Positions 1 to 6,262 of a DNA stretch of 11,774 bases are shown piece after piece. The number at the start of each line of letters is the position of its first letter. The stretch's first letter is position 1. The DNA lies in assembly GCA_031267995.1 (NCBI GenBank), contig JAIRXZ010000216.1, forward strand, positions 1-11,774. The letters run 5' to 3'. A program made the translations under genes and the position numbers. The notes under the pieces are model-generated. The model searched no databases, was not told the origin of the DNA, and worked only from the letters and a program-made list of their open reading frames with translations. The DNA is from Odoribacteraceae bacterium (GTDB lineage Bacteria > Bacteroidota > Bacteroidia > Bacteroidales > Marinifilaceae).

Positions 1-435
1 CGTCAGGACGACTCGCCCTTCCCGGTCGGCAGCCGCGCCGATGGGACTGTTCTTCACCTTCACCGTGGCGCCGGGCAGCGGCAGGCCATCCTTGTCCACC
101 ACCCGTCCCTCGATGCGCGTGGGAACCTCCTCCCCGCGCGTGATCAGCACCTGGCGCTCGACCACCTTGTAGGAGAGACCCGTGGACGCGAATAACCGCG
201 CCAGCAACTCGTCGAGCGTCACCCCCTCCACCTTCAGGCTCACGCGACGCCGCAACATGCCCGCCACGCTCTCCGAAAAGAGGAAAGCGCGACCACTCCC
301 CGCTTCAATGGCCGGGAGAATGTCGGAAATAAACTCGTCCTGGAAGTCAAACGTGAAACGCCCCGCGTCCTGCGACCACGCCGGAGGGGTGACGAATGAC
401 AGCCAGATCATGCAAAGAATTGTCATCTTTTTCAT
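1..435 (-). CDS. SusC/RagA-type TonB-dependent outer-membrane receptor with STN signalling domain, N-terminal part
   Basis: Partial gene; the C-terminal part lies beyond the left edge. It begins MKKMTILCMIWLSF, a positive start and hydrophobic core of a Sec signal peptide ending near AWSQ. Next is a segment of about 65 residues, from FTFDFQDEFISDILPAI to SYKVVERQVLI, typical of the STN domain (secretin and TonB N-terminal short domain). It is followed by a carboxypeptidase-regulatory-like beta-sandwich start (RIEGRVVDKDGLPLPGATV), the usual N-terminus of SusC proteins. Family knowledge: SusC barrels import oligosaccharides or other nutrients with a SusD lipoprotein lid, and the STN extension contacts a FecR anti-sigma across the periplasm. 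The fecR-like gene directly upstream (38 bp away) fits this. An in-frame ATG at 444 is an alternative start. Barrel, plug and TonB box cannot be checked here. Confidence 0.88.
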   Translation of the reverse strand, partial: MKKMTILCMIWLSFVTPPAWSQDAGRFTFDFQDEFISDILPAIEAGSGRAFLFSESVAGMLRRRVSLKVEGVTLDELLARLFASTGLSYKVVERQVLITRGEEVPTRIEGRVVDKDGLPLPGATVKVKNSPIGAAADREGRVVLT

Positions 436-473
436 ACCGTTCATGTCTATGTTTGGTGTTATAAATTTTTAAA

Positions 474-1637
474 TCACCGCTCGTCGAGCGTCACCACCAC
501 CGCCTGTTCCCGCACCCGGTAGCGGAGCGGGGCAATTACCGTGATGTTGTCCAGCACCGTCGACAGGTCGTCGAACAGCACCAGCTTTCCCGTCAGCCGC
601 GTACCGCCCGCGCCTTCATACTCGATGGGCACGCCATAATAGCGCGACAGGGAGTTGAGCACGTCCGGCAGCGGACGACCCGTGAATTGCAGCACGCCGT
701 CCTTCCACGAGACGTATTCCGCCACGTTCACCTGCTCGACGCGCGCCCGACCGCCCGATAGCGCGAAACGCTCCGACGGCTCCAGCGTCACCGGGAAGCC
801 GGCGGGCAAGGCCACCGATACCGATCCATCTACCAGCACCACCGATTGCTCGTCGTCGTCCGGGTAGGCCGTGACATTGAACCGCGTCCCCAGCACGCTC
901 ACCGAGAACAGGGGCGCGTGCAGCACGAACGGCCGACCCGTGTCGCGAACCACGCGGAGGTATACCTCCCCGCTCGCCCGGATTTCCCGACGATCCCCGG
1001 CAAAGGAGGCCGGAAATTCAACCGTCGACCGGGCGTTTACCCAGGCCACGCTCCCGTCGGGCAGCACCAGCGACGCGTGACGACCCTCCGGGACTACCAG
1101 CCGGCTGACGGGCGATTCCCCGGCTACCGCCACCAGCAACGGGCGATCCCGCCCCTCGTCCCGCACCGTCACCCGCCCGGCGGAGTCGCAAGCTACCACC
1201 GCGTTGCTCGCCAGCTCCACTACCCGCGCGTCGGCCAGCACCAGGCGGATTTTCCGCTCGCGCGCACGGGCGACCATCTCTTCCAGGCCGTTACCCTGCC
1301 GCTCCCCGGCGAGGAGCAAGGCGAGGAATAACGATACCAGCACGCAGGCCGCCGTCGATATTCCCCACGCCAGCCTCACCCGTCGACGCCGCGTCACCGA
1401 ACGCGCCAGTCGCGCGCGCGCTTGCCGGGTCTCGTCGCCCGTTAACGCGACGGGGTTGAAGCGCGCGGAGGATACCACGCGCGTGGCCGCGTCAATTTCT
1501 GCCTGCTTGTCGGGATGCTCCTCCAGGAATTTTTCCCAGAAGGCCGCTGCCGCGGGATCGCCCATGATTCGCCAGTCCAGGAACAGGTTGTCCGTGGAGA
1601 ACATGGCCGCGTCGTAGTTCTCGTATTTTTTATTCAT
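474..1637 (-). CDS. FecR-family anti-sigma factor (inner-membrane sensor)
   Basis: 387 residues from the chosen ATG. A cytoplasmic N-terminal region (about 1-82, with the motif FLDWRIMGDPAAAAFWEKFL near 18-37) would bind the sigma factor. A basic RRRR stop-transfer stretch (83-86) and one hydrophobic helix (about 89-111) follow. The periplasmic part holds a FecR domain at about 180-275 (VPEGRHASLVLPDGSVAWVN, FSVSVLGTRFNV) and a C-terminal DUF4974-like domain at about 316-384 (FTGRPLPDVLNSLSRYYGV). Family knowledge: such proteins hold an ECF sigma inactive until the STN domain of the partner receptor signals. A GTG at 1673 would add 12 residues (MGTKTPSRCLGG), but the ATG at 1637, giving MNKKYENYD, is the more family-like start. 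The gene lies between the sigma factor plus heptad ORF and the SusC-like gene, all same strand. Confidence 0.9.
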   Translation of the reverse strand: MNKKYENYDAAMFSTDNLFLDWRIMGDPAAAAFWEKFLEEHPDKQAEIDAATRVVSSARFNPVALTGDETRQARARLARSVTRRRRVRLAWGISTAACVLVSLFLALLLAGERQGNGLEEMVARARERKIRLVLADARVVELASNAVVACDSAGRVTVRDEGRDRPLLVAVAGESPVSRLVVPEGRHASLVLPDGSVAWVNARSTVEFPASFAGDRREIRASGEVYLRVVRDTGRPFVLHAPLFSVSVLGTRFNVTAYPDDDEQSVVLVDGSVSVALPAGFPVTLEPSERFALSGGRARVEQVNVAEYVSWKDGVLQFTGRPLPDVLNSLSRYYGVPIEYEGAGGTRLTGKLVLFDDLSTVLDNITVIAPLRYRVREQAVVVTLDER

Positions 1638-1720
1638 ACCACCAAGACAACGTGATGGCGTTTTTGTCCCCACCGGGGAGCGAGAAAGTTGAAAAATGTC
1701 CGCGCCTCTCCCCTACCGGT

Positions 1721-2134
1721 TCACCGGCGCTTCCGATGCCGCGAGATGCTCCCGGTTTCACGCGAGATGCTCGCCATATCATTCCATATGGAGTTCATCT
1801 CATTCCATATGGAGTTCATCTCATTCCATATGAACTTCATCTCACTCCATATGGAGTTCATCTCATTCCATATGGAGTTCATCTCACTCCATATGAACTT
1901 CATCTCACTCCATATGAACTTCATCTCACTCCATATGGACTTCATCTCACTCCATATGAACTTCATCTCACTCCATATGGACTTCATCTCATTCCATATG
2001 GACTTCATCTCACTCCATATGGACTTCATCTCACTCCATATGGACTTCATCTCACTCCATATGACTTCCATCTCGTGTGAGATCGGGAGTATATCGTGTG
2101 ATATCGGGAGCATCCTGCGTGAGATCGCGAACAT
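1721..2134 (-). CDS. Heptad-repeat ORF, possible coiled-coil protein between sigma factor and FecR
   Basis: 137 codons that divide exactly into 19 heptads plus a basic tail RKRR. The ATG is residue 1 of the first heptad and the stop follows the tail. Outer heptads are divergent (MFAISRR, MLPISHD, ILPISHE, then MASISRE, TGSISRH at the other end); the central ones are nearly identical (MKSIWSE, MKFIWSE, MNSIWNE). Placing Met at a and Ile at d gives a regular hydrophobic seam with Trp at e, so a long coiled coil is plausible. There is no signal peptide or membrane helix. It sits 59 bp after the sigma stop and 83 bp before the FecR start, in the same direction, so it could be part of the operon. 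Caution: the underlying 21-bp DNA repeat is also open in other frames on the plus strand, so openness alone does not prove coding. I know no function for it. Confidence 0.4.
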   Translation of the reverse strand: MFAISRRMLPISHDILPISHEMEVIWSEMKSIWSEMKSIWSEMKSIWNEMKSIWSEMKFIWSEMKSIWSEMKFIWSEMKFIWSEMNSIWNEMNSIWSEMKFIWNEMNSIWNEMNSIWNDMASISRETGSISRHRKRR

Positions 2135-2146
2135 CCCGCGTGAGAT
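1736..2146. repeat. 21-bp tandem repeat array (about 19 units)
   Basis: The hexamer CATATG recurs at exactly 21-bp spacing 14 times, starting at 1785 and ending with the copy at 2058-2063. The core unit is tcattccatatggagttcat plus one c, with variation mainly at a t/c site and at the triplet gag, aac or gac. Degenerate units in the same 21-bp phase continue on both sides: GAGATGCTC at 1743 and 1764 on the left, and gtgagatcgggag-type units from about 2075 to 2146 on the right. Conserved centre and decayed edges are typical of arrays that grow and are homogenised by slippage or unequal exchange. Many units contain short palindromes (CTCCATATGGAG, ATGAACTTCAT as a near-palindrome). Confidence 0.95.
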
Positions 2147-2193
2147 AAAATTGACAAAACACGCGCCCGAAAGCGGGAGACGTGCCGGCCCCC

Positions 2194-2784
2194 TCAGATC
2201 ACGTGAAAGAGGACGGCCAGCAGCGGGTAGCGCTCCCTGATGGTGATGATGGCGCGGGAAATGAGCTTCCGGGCGCCGTGCGGCGAGAGATTCAGGAGAG
2301 CGGCGATCTCCTCGTAATCAAATTCCTGGACAAAGCGCAGGTATATCGCCTCGCGCTGGCGGGCGGTCAGCTCGGCCAGGTAGCGTTCGATCTCGCGGGC
2401 GACGCGGGCGCGCTCCTCCTCCTCGATCAGCTCGTCGACGACGGAGACGTTGATCGAAAACTCGAAGTCGCGGGAGTCGATCCCCACCTCCCGGTTGCCG
2501 GACTTCCGGCTATTGATCAGGTGATTGCGCAACGCCCGGAAAAGATAAGGCTTCACCTCCCGCACGCCGCCCAGCAGCGAGGGACGGGCGTACAACCGGT
2601 AAAAGGTGTCGTGAATGGCATCCTTCAGCGTCTCCCGGTCGAAGCCCAAGCCCGTCCCGTAGGAGAGCAGCGCGTCCGCGTAGCGCGTGTAGACGCCGGA
2701 GAAAGCCTCCCGCTCTCCTCGCGTGAAGGCCTCCCACAGCGCCCGTTCCTCGTCGCTCGAATGTTGATGCCTGAATCGTGTCAT
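2194..2784 (-). CDS. ECF-family RNA polymerase sigma factor (sigma-70 family, FecI-like)
   Basis: 196 residues, a normal size for a Bacteroidota ECF sigma. The region 2 domain covers about 28-95 (FSGVYTRYADALLSYGTG, then IHDTFYRLYARPS, and KPYLFRALRNHLIN). After an acidic linker (ELIEEEERARVAREIE, about 118-133), the region 4 domain covers about 137-187 with a helix-turn-helix (LTARQREAIYLRFVQEFDYE followed by EIAALLNLSPHGARKLISRA). It would direct RNA polymerase to the receptor operon once freed from the FecR protein encoded downstream. The start ATG at 2784 gives a full region 2; no strong ribosome binding site is seen, as is usual in this phylum. It lies 117 bp after the GH3 gene. Confidence 0.93.
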   Translation of the reverse strand: MTRFRHQHSSDEERALWEAFTRGEREAFSGVYTRYADALLSYGTGLGFDRETLKDAIHDTFYRLYARPSLLGGVREVKPYLFRALRNHLINSRKSGNREVGIDSRDFEFSINVSVVDELIEEEERARVAREIERYLAELTARQREAIYLRFVQEFDYEEIAALLNLSPHGARKLISRAIITIRERYPLLAVLFHVI

Positions 2785-2864
2785 GTGTTGGTTGATCGTC
2801 CCGGTTGGCGCGGGAATTTACACGTTTTCGTTTATGCAACCCGCCCGGCGCGGCACGCGGTTGC

Positions 2865-2900
2865 CCTCCCGTCCCCGCGCGGTGGGGGTGACGGGGGAGG
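2865..2900 (-). terminator. GC-rich hairpin just after the GH3 gene, possible terminator
   Basis: CCTCCCGTC (2865-2873) can pair with GACGGGGGAGG (2890-2900) with a 2-nt G bulge, and inner C and G runs extend the stem. It begins one base beyond the GH3 stop codon in the direction of transcription. No T tract follows on the minus strand, so it may be a 3'-end stabiliser or a chance GC-rich fold rather than an intrinsic terminator. Confidence 0.3.
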
Positions 2901-2901
2901 A

Positions 2902-5067
2902 TTACCGCACGCGGATGGTGACGGAGCCGCGGACGTCGGTGGACGAGGAGGCGCAGTGGAGCGTGAAGTCGTCCGGTTCGACGAGCCAGGCGCTGGAGCG
3001 GTCGTCGAAGAAGGCCAGGCTGTTCACGGGGATGGCGATGGTGGCGGTCGACCGCTCGCCGGGCAAGAGGGTGATCTTGCAGAATCCTTTCAGCTCCTTG
3101 ACGGGGCGCGGGAGGGAGGGGGCGCGCTGCGAGACGTAGACCTGGACGGTTTCGGCGCCGGCAACGCGACCGGTGTTGGCGAGCGGGAGGGAGAGGCGGA
3201 TGGTGTCGCCGCACGCGTACTCGCGCTTGTCCGTGGTGGCCTTGCCGTAGCGGAAGGTGGTGTAGGAGAGGCCGTGACCGAAGGGGAAGAGGGCGGGAAT
3301 GCCGCGCGTGTCGTGCCAGCGGTAGCCGACGAGGATGCCCTCGAGGTATTGCTGCCGACCGTCCCGACCGGGGTAGGACTCCGCGCCGAAGGATATGGCG
3401 CCATTGTCCTCCAGGCGCGCGGGGATGCTGAAGGGGAGCTTGCCGGAGGGGTTGACGTTGCCGCTGATGACGCCGGCGATAGCCCCGCCCGCTTCCGATC
3501 CGAGGTACCACGACTGTATCACGCCGCGGGCGCGGGGCAGCCAGGGCATGGCCACGGCGTTGCCGCTGACGATGATGATGACCGTCCGGCGGTTGGCGGC
3601 GAGCAGGGCGGCGATGAGGGTGTCCTGGCCGAAGGGGAGGTTGTAGGAGAGGCGGTCGGCGCCCTCGCTGTCCTGCCGGTGGTTTTTGTTGAGGCCGCCG
3701 AAGAATAGCACGGCGTCGGCGTCGCGAGCCAGCGCCACGGCTGCCGCGCGGAGGGAGTCGGCGGGGAGGGGCGAGGGGTTTTCGCGCTCGTAGGCGGGGC
3801 GGCCGCTGGCGTACCCGGCGGAGTGGGTGACGTTGGCCGGCCCGTAGAGGGCGCGCAGCGCTTCCAGCGGCGAGGTTTCGCGCTTGACTTTCAGCTCGGA
3901 GGAGCCGCCGCCGGTGGTCAACGAGCGGGTGGCGTTTTCGCCGATGACGGCGATCTTGATGCCCGGCGCGAGCGGGAGGATGCCGTCGTTTTTCAGGAGG
4001 ACGATGCCTTGTTCGGCCACGCGGCGCGCCACGTCGGCATGTTCGGCGGTGGCGAGGGCGCCCCAGGGGCGGTTTCTATTCATGGTGGTACGGAGGTGGA
4101 GGCGGAGGATACGGCGCACCTTGTCGTCCAGCGAGGTGACGGGGAGCTGGCCGTCGAGGAGCATCTGGAGGTAGGGGCGCGCCAGGTGGTAGTCGGCGTA
4201 CGGGGCGGAGGTGCCCATCTCCACGTCGAGGCCGTCGAGGGCTGCCTGGCGGGTGTCGTGGGTGCTTCCCCAGTCGCTGACGAGGATGCCGTCGAAGCCC
4301 CACTCGCCCTTGAGGATGTCGTTGACGAGCAGGTGGTGGTGGGTGCAGTGCTGGCCGCGGAATTTGTTGTATGATCCCATGACCGCCCAGGCTCCCCCCT
4401 CGCGGACGCCGGCGTGGAAGGCGGGGAGGTATATTTCGCGGAGGGCGCGGTCGTCGGCCTGCACGTCGATGTCGGAGCGACGGGTCTCCTGGTTGTTGAG
4501 GGCAAAGTGTTTGAGGCAGGCGGCCACGCCGTTGCGTTGCACCCCTTGGACGTAAGGGACTACCATGACGGAGGCGAGGTGGGGATCTTCGCCCATGTAC
4601 TCGAAGTTGCGCCCGTTGAGGGGCACGCGGTAGATGTTGAGGCCGGGGCCGAGGATGACGTCCTTCCGCCGGTAGCGCGCCTCTTGGCCGAGGGCGTCGC
4701 CGTATTCGAGGGCGAGCGAGGGGTTGAAGGTGGCGGCCAGACAGGTGAGGGCGGGGAAGGCGGTGCAGGAGTCGTTTGTCCAACCGGCTTGTGCCCAGGA
4801 GTTCCAGGCGATTTCCGCGCGGACGCCGTGGGGGCCGTCGCTCATCCACAGTTCGGGGATGCCCAGGCGGGGGACGCCGGGGGCGCTGAATTTCGATTGG
4901 GCGTGTACCATCGCTACCTTTTCGTCGATGGTGAGGCGCGCGAGGGCGTCTTCCACGCGCTGTTCCAGGGGGAGCGCGTCGTCGAGGTAGGCGGGGATGG
5001 TTTGCTGTGCCCGCGTGGCCAACAGGAGGAGGAGGCAGCAGAGGGCGGTGAGGGTTGTTTTCTTCAT
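2902..5067 (-). CDS. Secreted glycoside hydrolase family 3 enzyme (probable beta-glucosidase)
   Basis: 721 residues. A Sec signal peptide (MKKTTLTALCCLLLLLATRA) is probably cut at A20-Q21; the early Cys residues do not sit in a good lipobox. The (beta/alpha)8 domain spans about 30-330, with KHFALNNQE (186-194) and the nucleophile Asp265 in ILVSDWGS. The alpha/beta sandwich domain spans about 345-560, with SEGADR (467-472) where Glu468 is the likely acid/base. The FPFGHGLSYTTF motif (594-605) leads into a C-terminal fibronectin-III-like domain to about 718. This is the standard layout of GH3 beta-glucosidases and beta-xylosidases, which release sugars from the non-reducing ends of oligosaccharides, here probably in the periplasm. 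Exact substrate cannot be read from sequence. It precedes the sigma/FecR/SusC genes on the same strand and may be part of that locus. Confidence 0.93.
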   Translation of the reverse strand: MKKTTLTALCCLLLLLATRAQQTIPAYLDDALPLEQRVEDALARLTIDEKVAMVHAQSKFSAPGVPRLGIPELWMSDGPHGVRAEIAWNSWAQAGWTNDSCTAFPALTCLAATFNPSLALEYGDALGQEARYRRKDVILGPGLNIYRVPLNGRNFEYMGEDPHLASVMVVPYVQGVQRNGVAACLKHFALNNQETRRSDIDVQADDRALREIYLPAFHAGVREGGAWAVMGSYNKFRGQHCTHHHLLVNDILKGEWGFDGILVSDWGSTHDTRQAALDGLDVEMGTSAPYADYHLARPYLQMLLDGQLPVTSLDDKVRRILRLHLRTTMNRNRPWGALATAEHADVARRVAEQGIVLLKNDGILPLAPGIKIAVIGENATRSLTTGGGSSELKVKRETSPLEALRALYGPANVTHSAGYASGRPAYERENPSPLPADSLRAAAVALARDADAVLFFGGLNKNHRQDSEGADRLSYNLPFGQDTLIAALLAANRRTVIIIVSGNAVAMPWLPRARGVIQSWYLGSEAGGAIAGVISGNVNPSGKLPFSIPARLEDNGAISFGAESYPGRDGRQQYLEGILVGYRWHDTRGIPALFPFGHGLSYTTFRYGKATTDKREYACGDTIRLSLPLANTGRVAGAETVQVYVSQRAPSLPRPVKELKGFCKITLLPGERSTATIAIPVNSLAFFDDRSSAWLVEPDDFTLHCASSSTDVRGSVTIRVR

Positions 5068-5113
5068 ATCGTCGCTTTTAGTGGCTTATAAGTTTCGTGT
5101 AATATTTGGTAAA

Positions 5114-5306
5114 AGTTATCGCCGCGGAACAACCCGAAGGGCTGAATTTTCATAACCGCAGGTAAGCGAAGCGTAGCCTGCGGTAGTTATCGCCCCGTCT
5201 TCTGCCTGAAAGGCAGGACAAATGTCCTGCCTTTCAGGCAGAAGTTGAGAGTTCGCTTCCCGCCGGTCGTTGACCGGCGGTTATGCAAATCCGGCTTTTC
5301 AAGCCG
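5114..5306. repeat. Cluster of short palindromic repeats
   Basis: Several inverted repeats are packed together: CCCGAAGGG (5133-5141); ACCGCAGG / CCTGCGGT (5155-5162 and 5177-5184); the long hairpin at 5199-5244; CCGCCGGTC / GACCGGCGG with a 3-nt loop (5260-5280); CGGCTT / AAGCCG with a 3-nt loop (5292-5306). The decamer AGTTATCGCC occurs twice in direct orientation (5114-5123 and 5185-5194), placed ahead of the second and third palindromes. This mosaic looks like an accumulation of REP-like intergenic elements. Confidence 0.75.
5199..5244. repeat. Perfect 22-bp inverted repeat with 2-nt loop
   Basis: The 22 bases at 5199-5220 are the exact reverse complement of 5223-5244, separated by AA. 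Each arm also contains a smaller nested palindrome (TGCCTGAAAGGCA). There is no T tract on either side, so it does not look like a standard intrinsic terminator, although a transcript from either strand would fold strongly. It lies 132 bp upstream of the GH3 start. Confidence 0.9.
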
Positions 5307-5348
5307 TTTGGTTCCGGCTTGTCCGGGTTGTGCTTTTTATTTCGTGGC

Positions 5349-5356
5349 CAAAGATA
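5349..5356 (-). promoter_or_regulatory. Possible Bacteroidota -7 box (TATCTTTG) upstream of the GH3 gene
   Basis: On the minus strand TATCTTTG matches the TAnnTTTG -7 consensus known for Bacteroides promoters. No TTTG is seen at the expected -33 distance. If used, the GH3 mRNA would carry a leader of about 280 nt containing the palindrome cluster. A sigma70-like pair (TTTACC, 17 bp, TATAAG at 5113-5085) closer to the start is an alternative, but that promoter type is not usual in this phylum. Confidence 0.25.
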
Positions 5357-5392
5357 ATGATCGAACGGGAGATTCGGCGCGTTCCCGGTGAT

Positions 5393-6259
5393 TTATTGTT
5401 GGAAGGTGGGGCGGGTGAGGCGGCGATGATCGGCCAGGAGCGCGGGGAGTAGCCCCGGATGGCTGGCGCGCGAGGGGCAGATGTCGATGCCGCCGCGGCG
5501 CGTGTAGAGGCAGGTGACGGCGAGTTCGCGGGGGGCGAAGGCGTCGTGGAGGCGTTTGTATATGGTTTCGCAGATCTCCTCGTGGAAGTGGTTTTCGGCG
5601 CGGAGGGAGACGATGTAGCGCAGCAGGGAGAGGGGGGACGGGAGGCGCGAGGCGGTCAGGCGGACAAAGAGCGATCCCCAGTCGGGTTGGCCGGTGATCT
5701 TGCAGTTGCTGCGCAGGAGGTGGGTGCGGGCGCGGAGGGAGCCGCCGGGACGGGGGGCATCCAGCAGCAGGTCGGGGCACTCGCGGTAGAGGGTGAAGGG
5801 GGTGCGCGCGACGTTTCTTTCGAGCAGGCGATAGTCGTCGCCGAAGTCGAAGGGGAGCGGCGCACGCGGCGGGCGGGTGAAGAGGGCGAGGCGGACGGGG
5901 GATTGTAACGCCCCGGAGATGTCCTCCCGCGCGGCGCTGAGGAAGAGGGGGATGCCCTCCCGCGGGGTGTCGCCGAAGGGTTCCATGTTGAGGGAGTTCA
6001 GGTAGAGCTTGAGGGATTTGCTTTCGATGATCAGGGGGGTGTCGGCGGGGTAGACGATCTTGAGTATCCCGTTGACGGGCAGGCCGCGGGCGGTGATGAA
6101 CCCGGCTTCGCGGGCGTGCCAGGCGTCGAAGCCGCGGAAAAGCGCCGGGGCGATGCCGAGGGCGCGGCGGTTCTCCTGCCGTTCGACGACGCGGAGCAGG
6201 AGCGGGTCGCGGCGCGTGGGGTACTCCACCCGGCGACCGAGGAGCGGGCTGTTGTCCAC
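5393..6259 (-). CDS. queF: NADPH-dependent 7-cyano-7-deazaguanine (preQ0) reductase, long form
   Basis: 288 residues, the length of the two-domain (E. coli-type) QueF. The enzyme reduces the nitrile of preQ0 to the amine preQ1 in queuosine synthesis for tRNA wobble position 34. Visible motifs: ESKSLKLYLNS (79-89), the QueF signature; SNCKITGQPDWGS (184-196) with catalytic Cys186 and Asp193, seven residues apart as in the E. coli enzyme; ENHFHEEICETI (222-233) with the substrate-binding His226-Glu227 pair; YTRRGGIDICPSR (252-264). The start is GTG at 6259, three bases after the stop of the exporter gene, which suggests translational coupling. No other queuosine genes are in the window. Confidence 0.95.
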   Translation of the reverse strand: MDNSPLLGRRVEYPTRRDPLLLRVVERQENRRALGIAPALFRGFDAWHAREAGFITARGLPVNGILKIVYPADTPLIIESKSLKLYLNSLNMEPFGDTPREGIPLFLSAAREDISGALQSPVRLALFTRPPRAPLPFDFGDDYRLLERNVARTPFTLYRECPDLLLDAPRPGGSLRARTHLLRSNCKITGQPDWGSLFVRLTASRLPSPLSLLRYIVSLRAENHFHEEICETIYKRLHDAFAPRELAVTCLYTRRGGIDICPSRASHPGLLPALLADHRRLTRPTFQQ

Positions 6260-6262
6260 CGG

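Larger units (their letters stand above)
5068..5392. other. Intergenic region between queF and the GH3 gene
   Basis: 325 bp without a credible gene. It holds the presumed upstream region of the GH3 gene and a dense group of short palindromes (5114-5306). No clear intrinsic terminator with a T tract is seen for the queF side. A short open frame on the plus strand starting at 5270 has no recognisable protein and is not called. Confidence 0.7.

Noticed and set aside
1637..1673. Upstream GTG start for the FecR-like gene
   Set aside because: It would add MGTKTPSRCLGG, which is not typical of the family; the ATG at 1637 gives a usual N-terminus.
1785..2063. CRISPR array or replication-origin iterons in the 21-bp array
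   Set aside because: Units are contiguous with no unique spacers, and there is no replication initiator gene or DnaA box cluster nearby.
1689..2240. 183-codon plus-strand frame through the 21-bp array as the true repeat protein
   Set aside because: It starts before the array and ends inside the sigma gene on the opposite strand, whereas the minus-strand frame begins and ends with the heptads and follows operon direction. Still possible, so noted in the findings.
2811..2837. Promoter for the sigma factor gene (minus-strand TAAATTCC with TTGC upstream)
   Set aside because: It matches the TAnnTTTG consensus poorly and the spacing is too short; position is plausible but the sequence support is too weak.
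2182..3708. 508-codon open frame on the plus strand across the sigma factor and GH3 genes
   Set aside because: It is antisense to two genes with clear domains, has a low-complexity Gly/Ala/Val/Glu-rich product without a recognisable family, and arises from the GC-rich codon use of the minus-strand genes.
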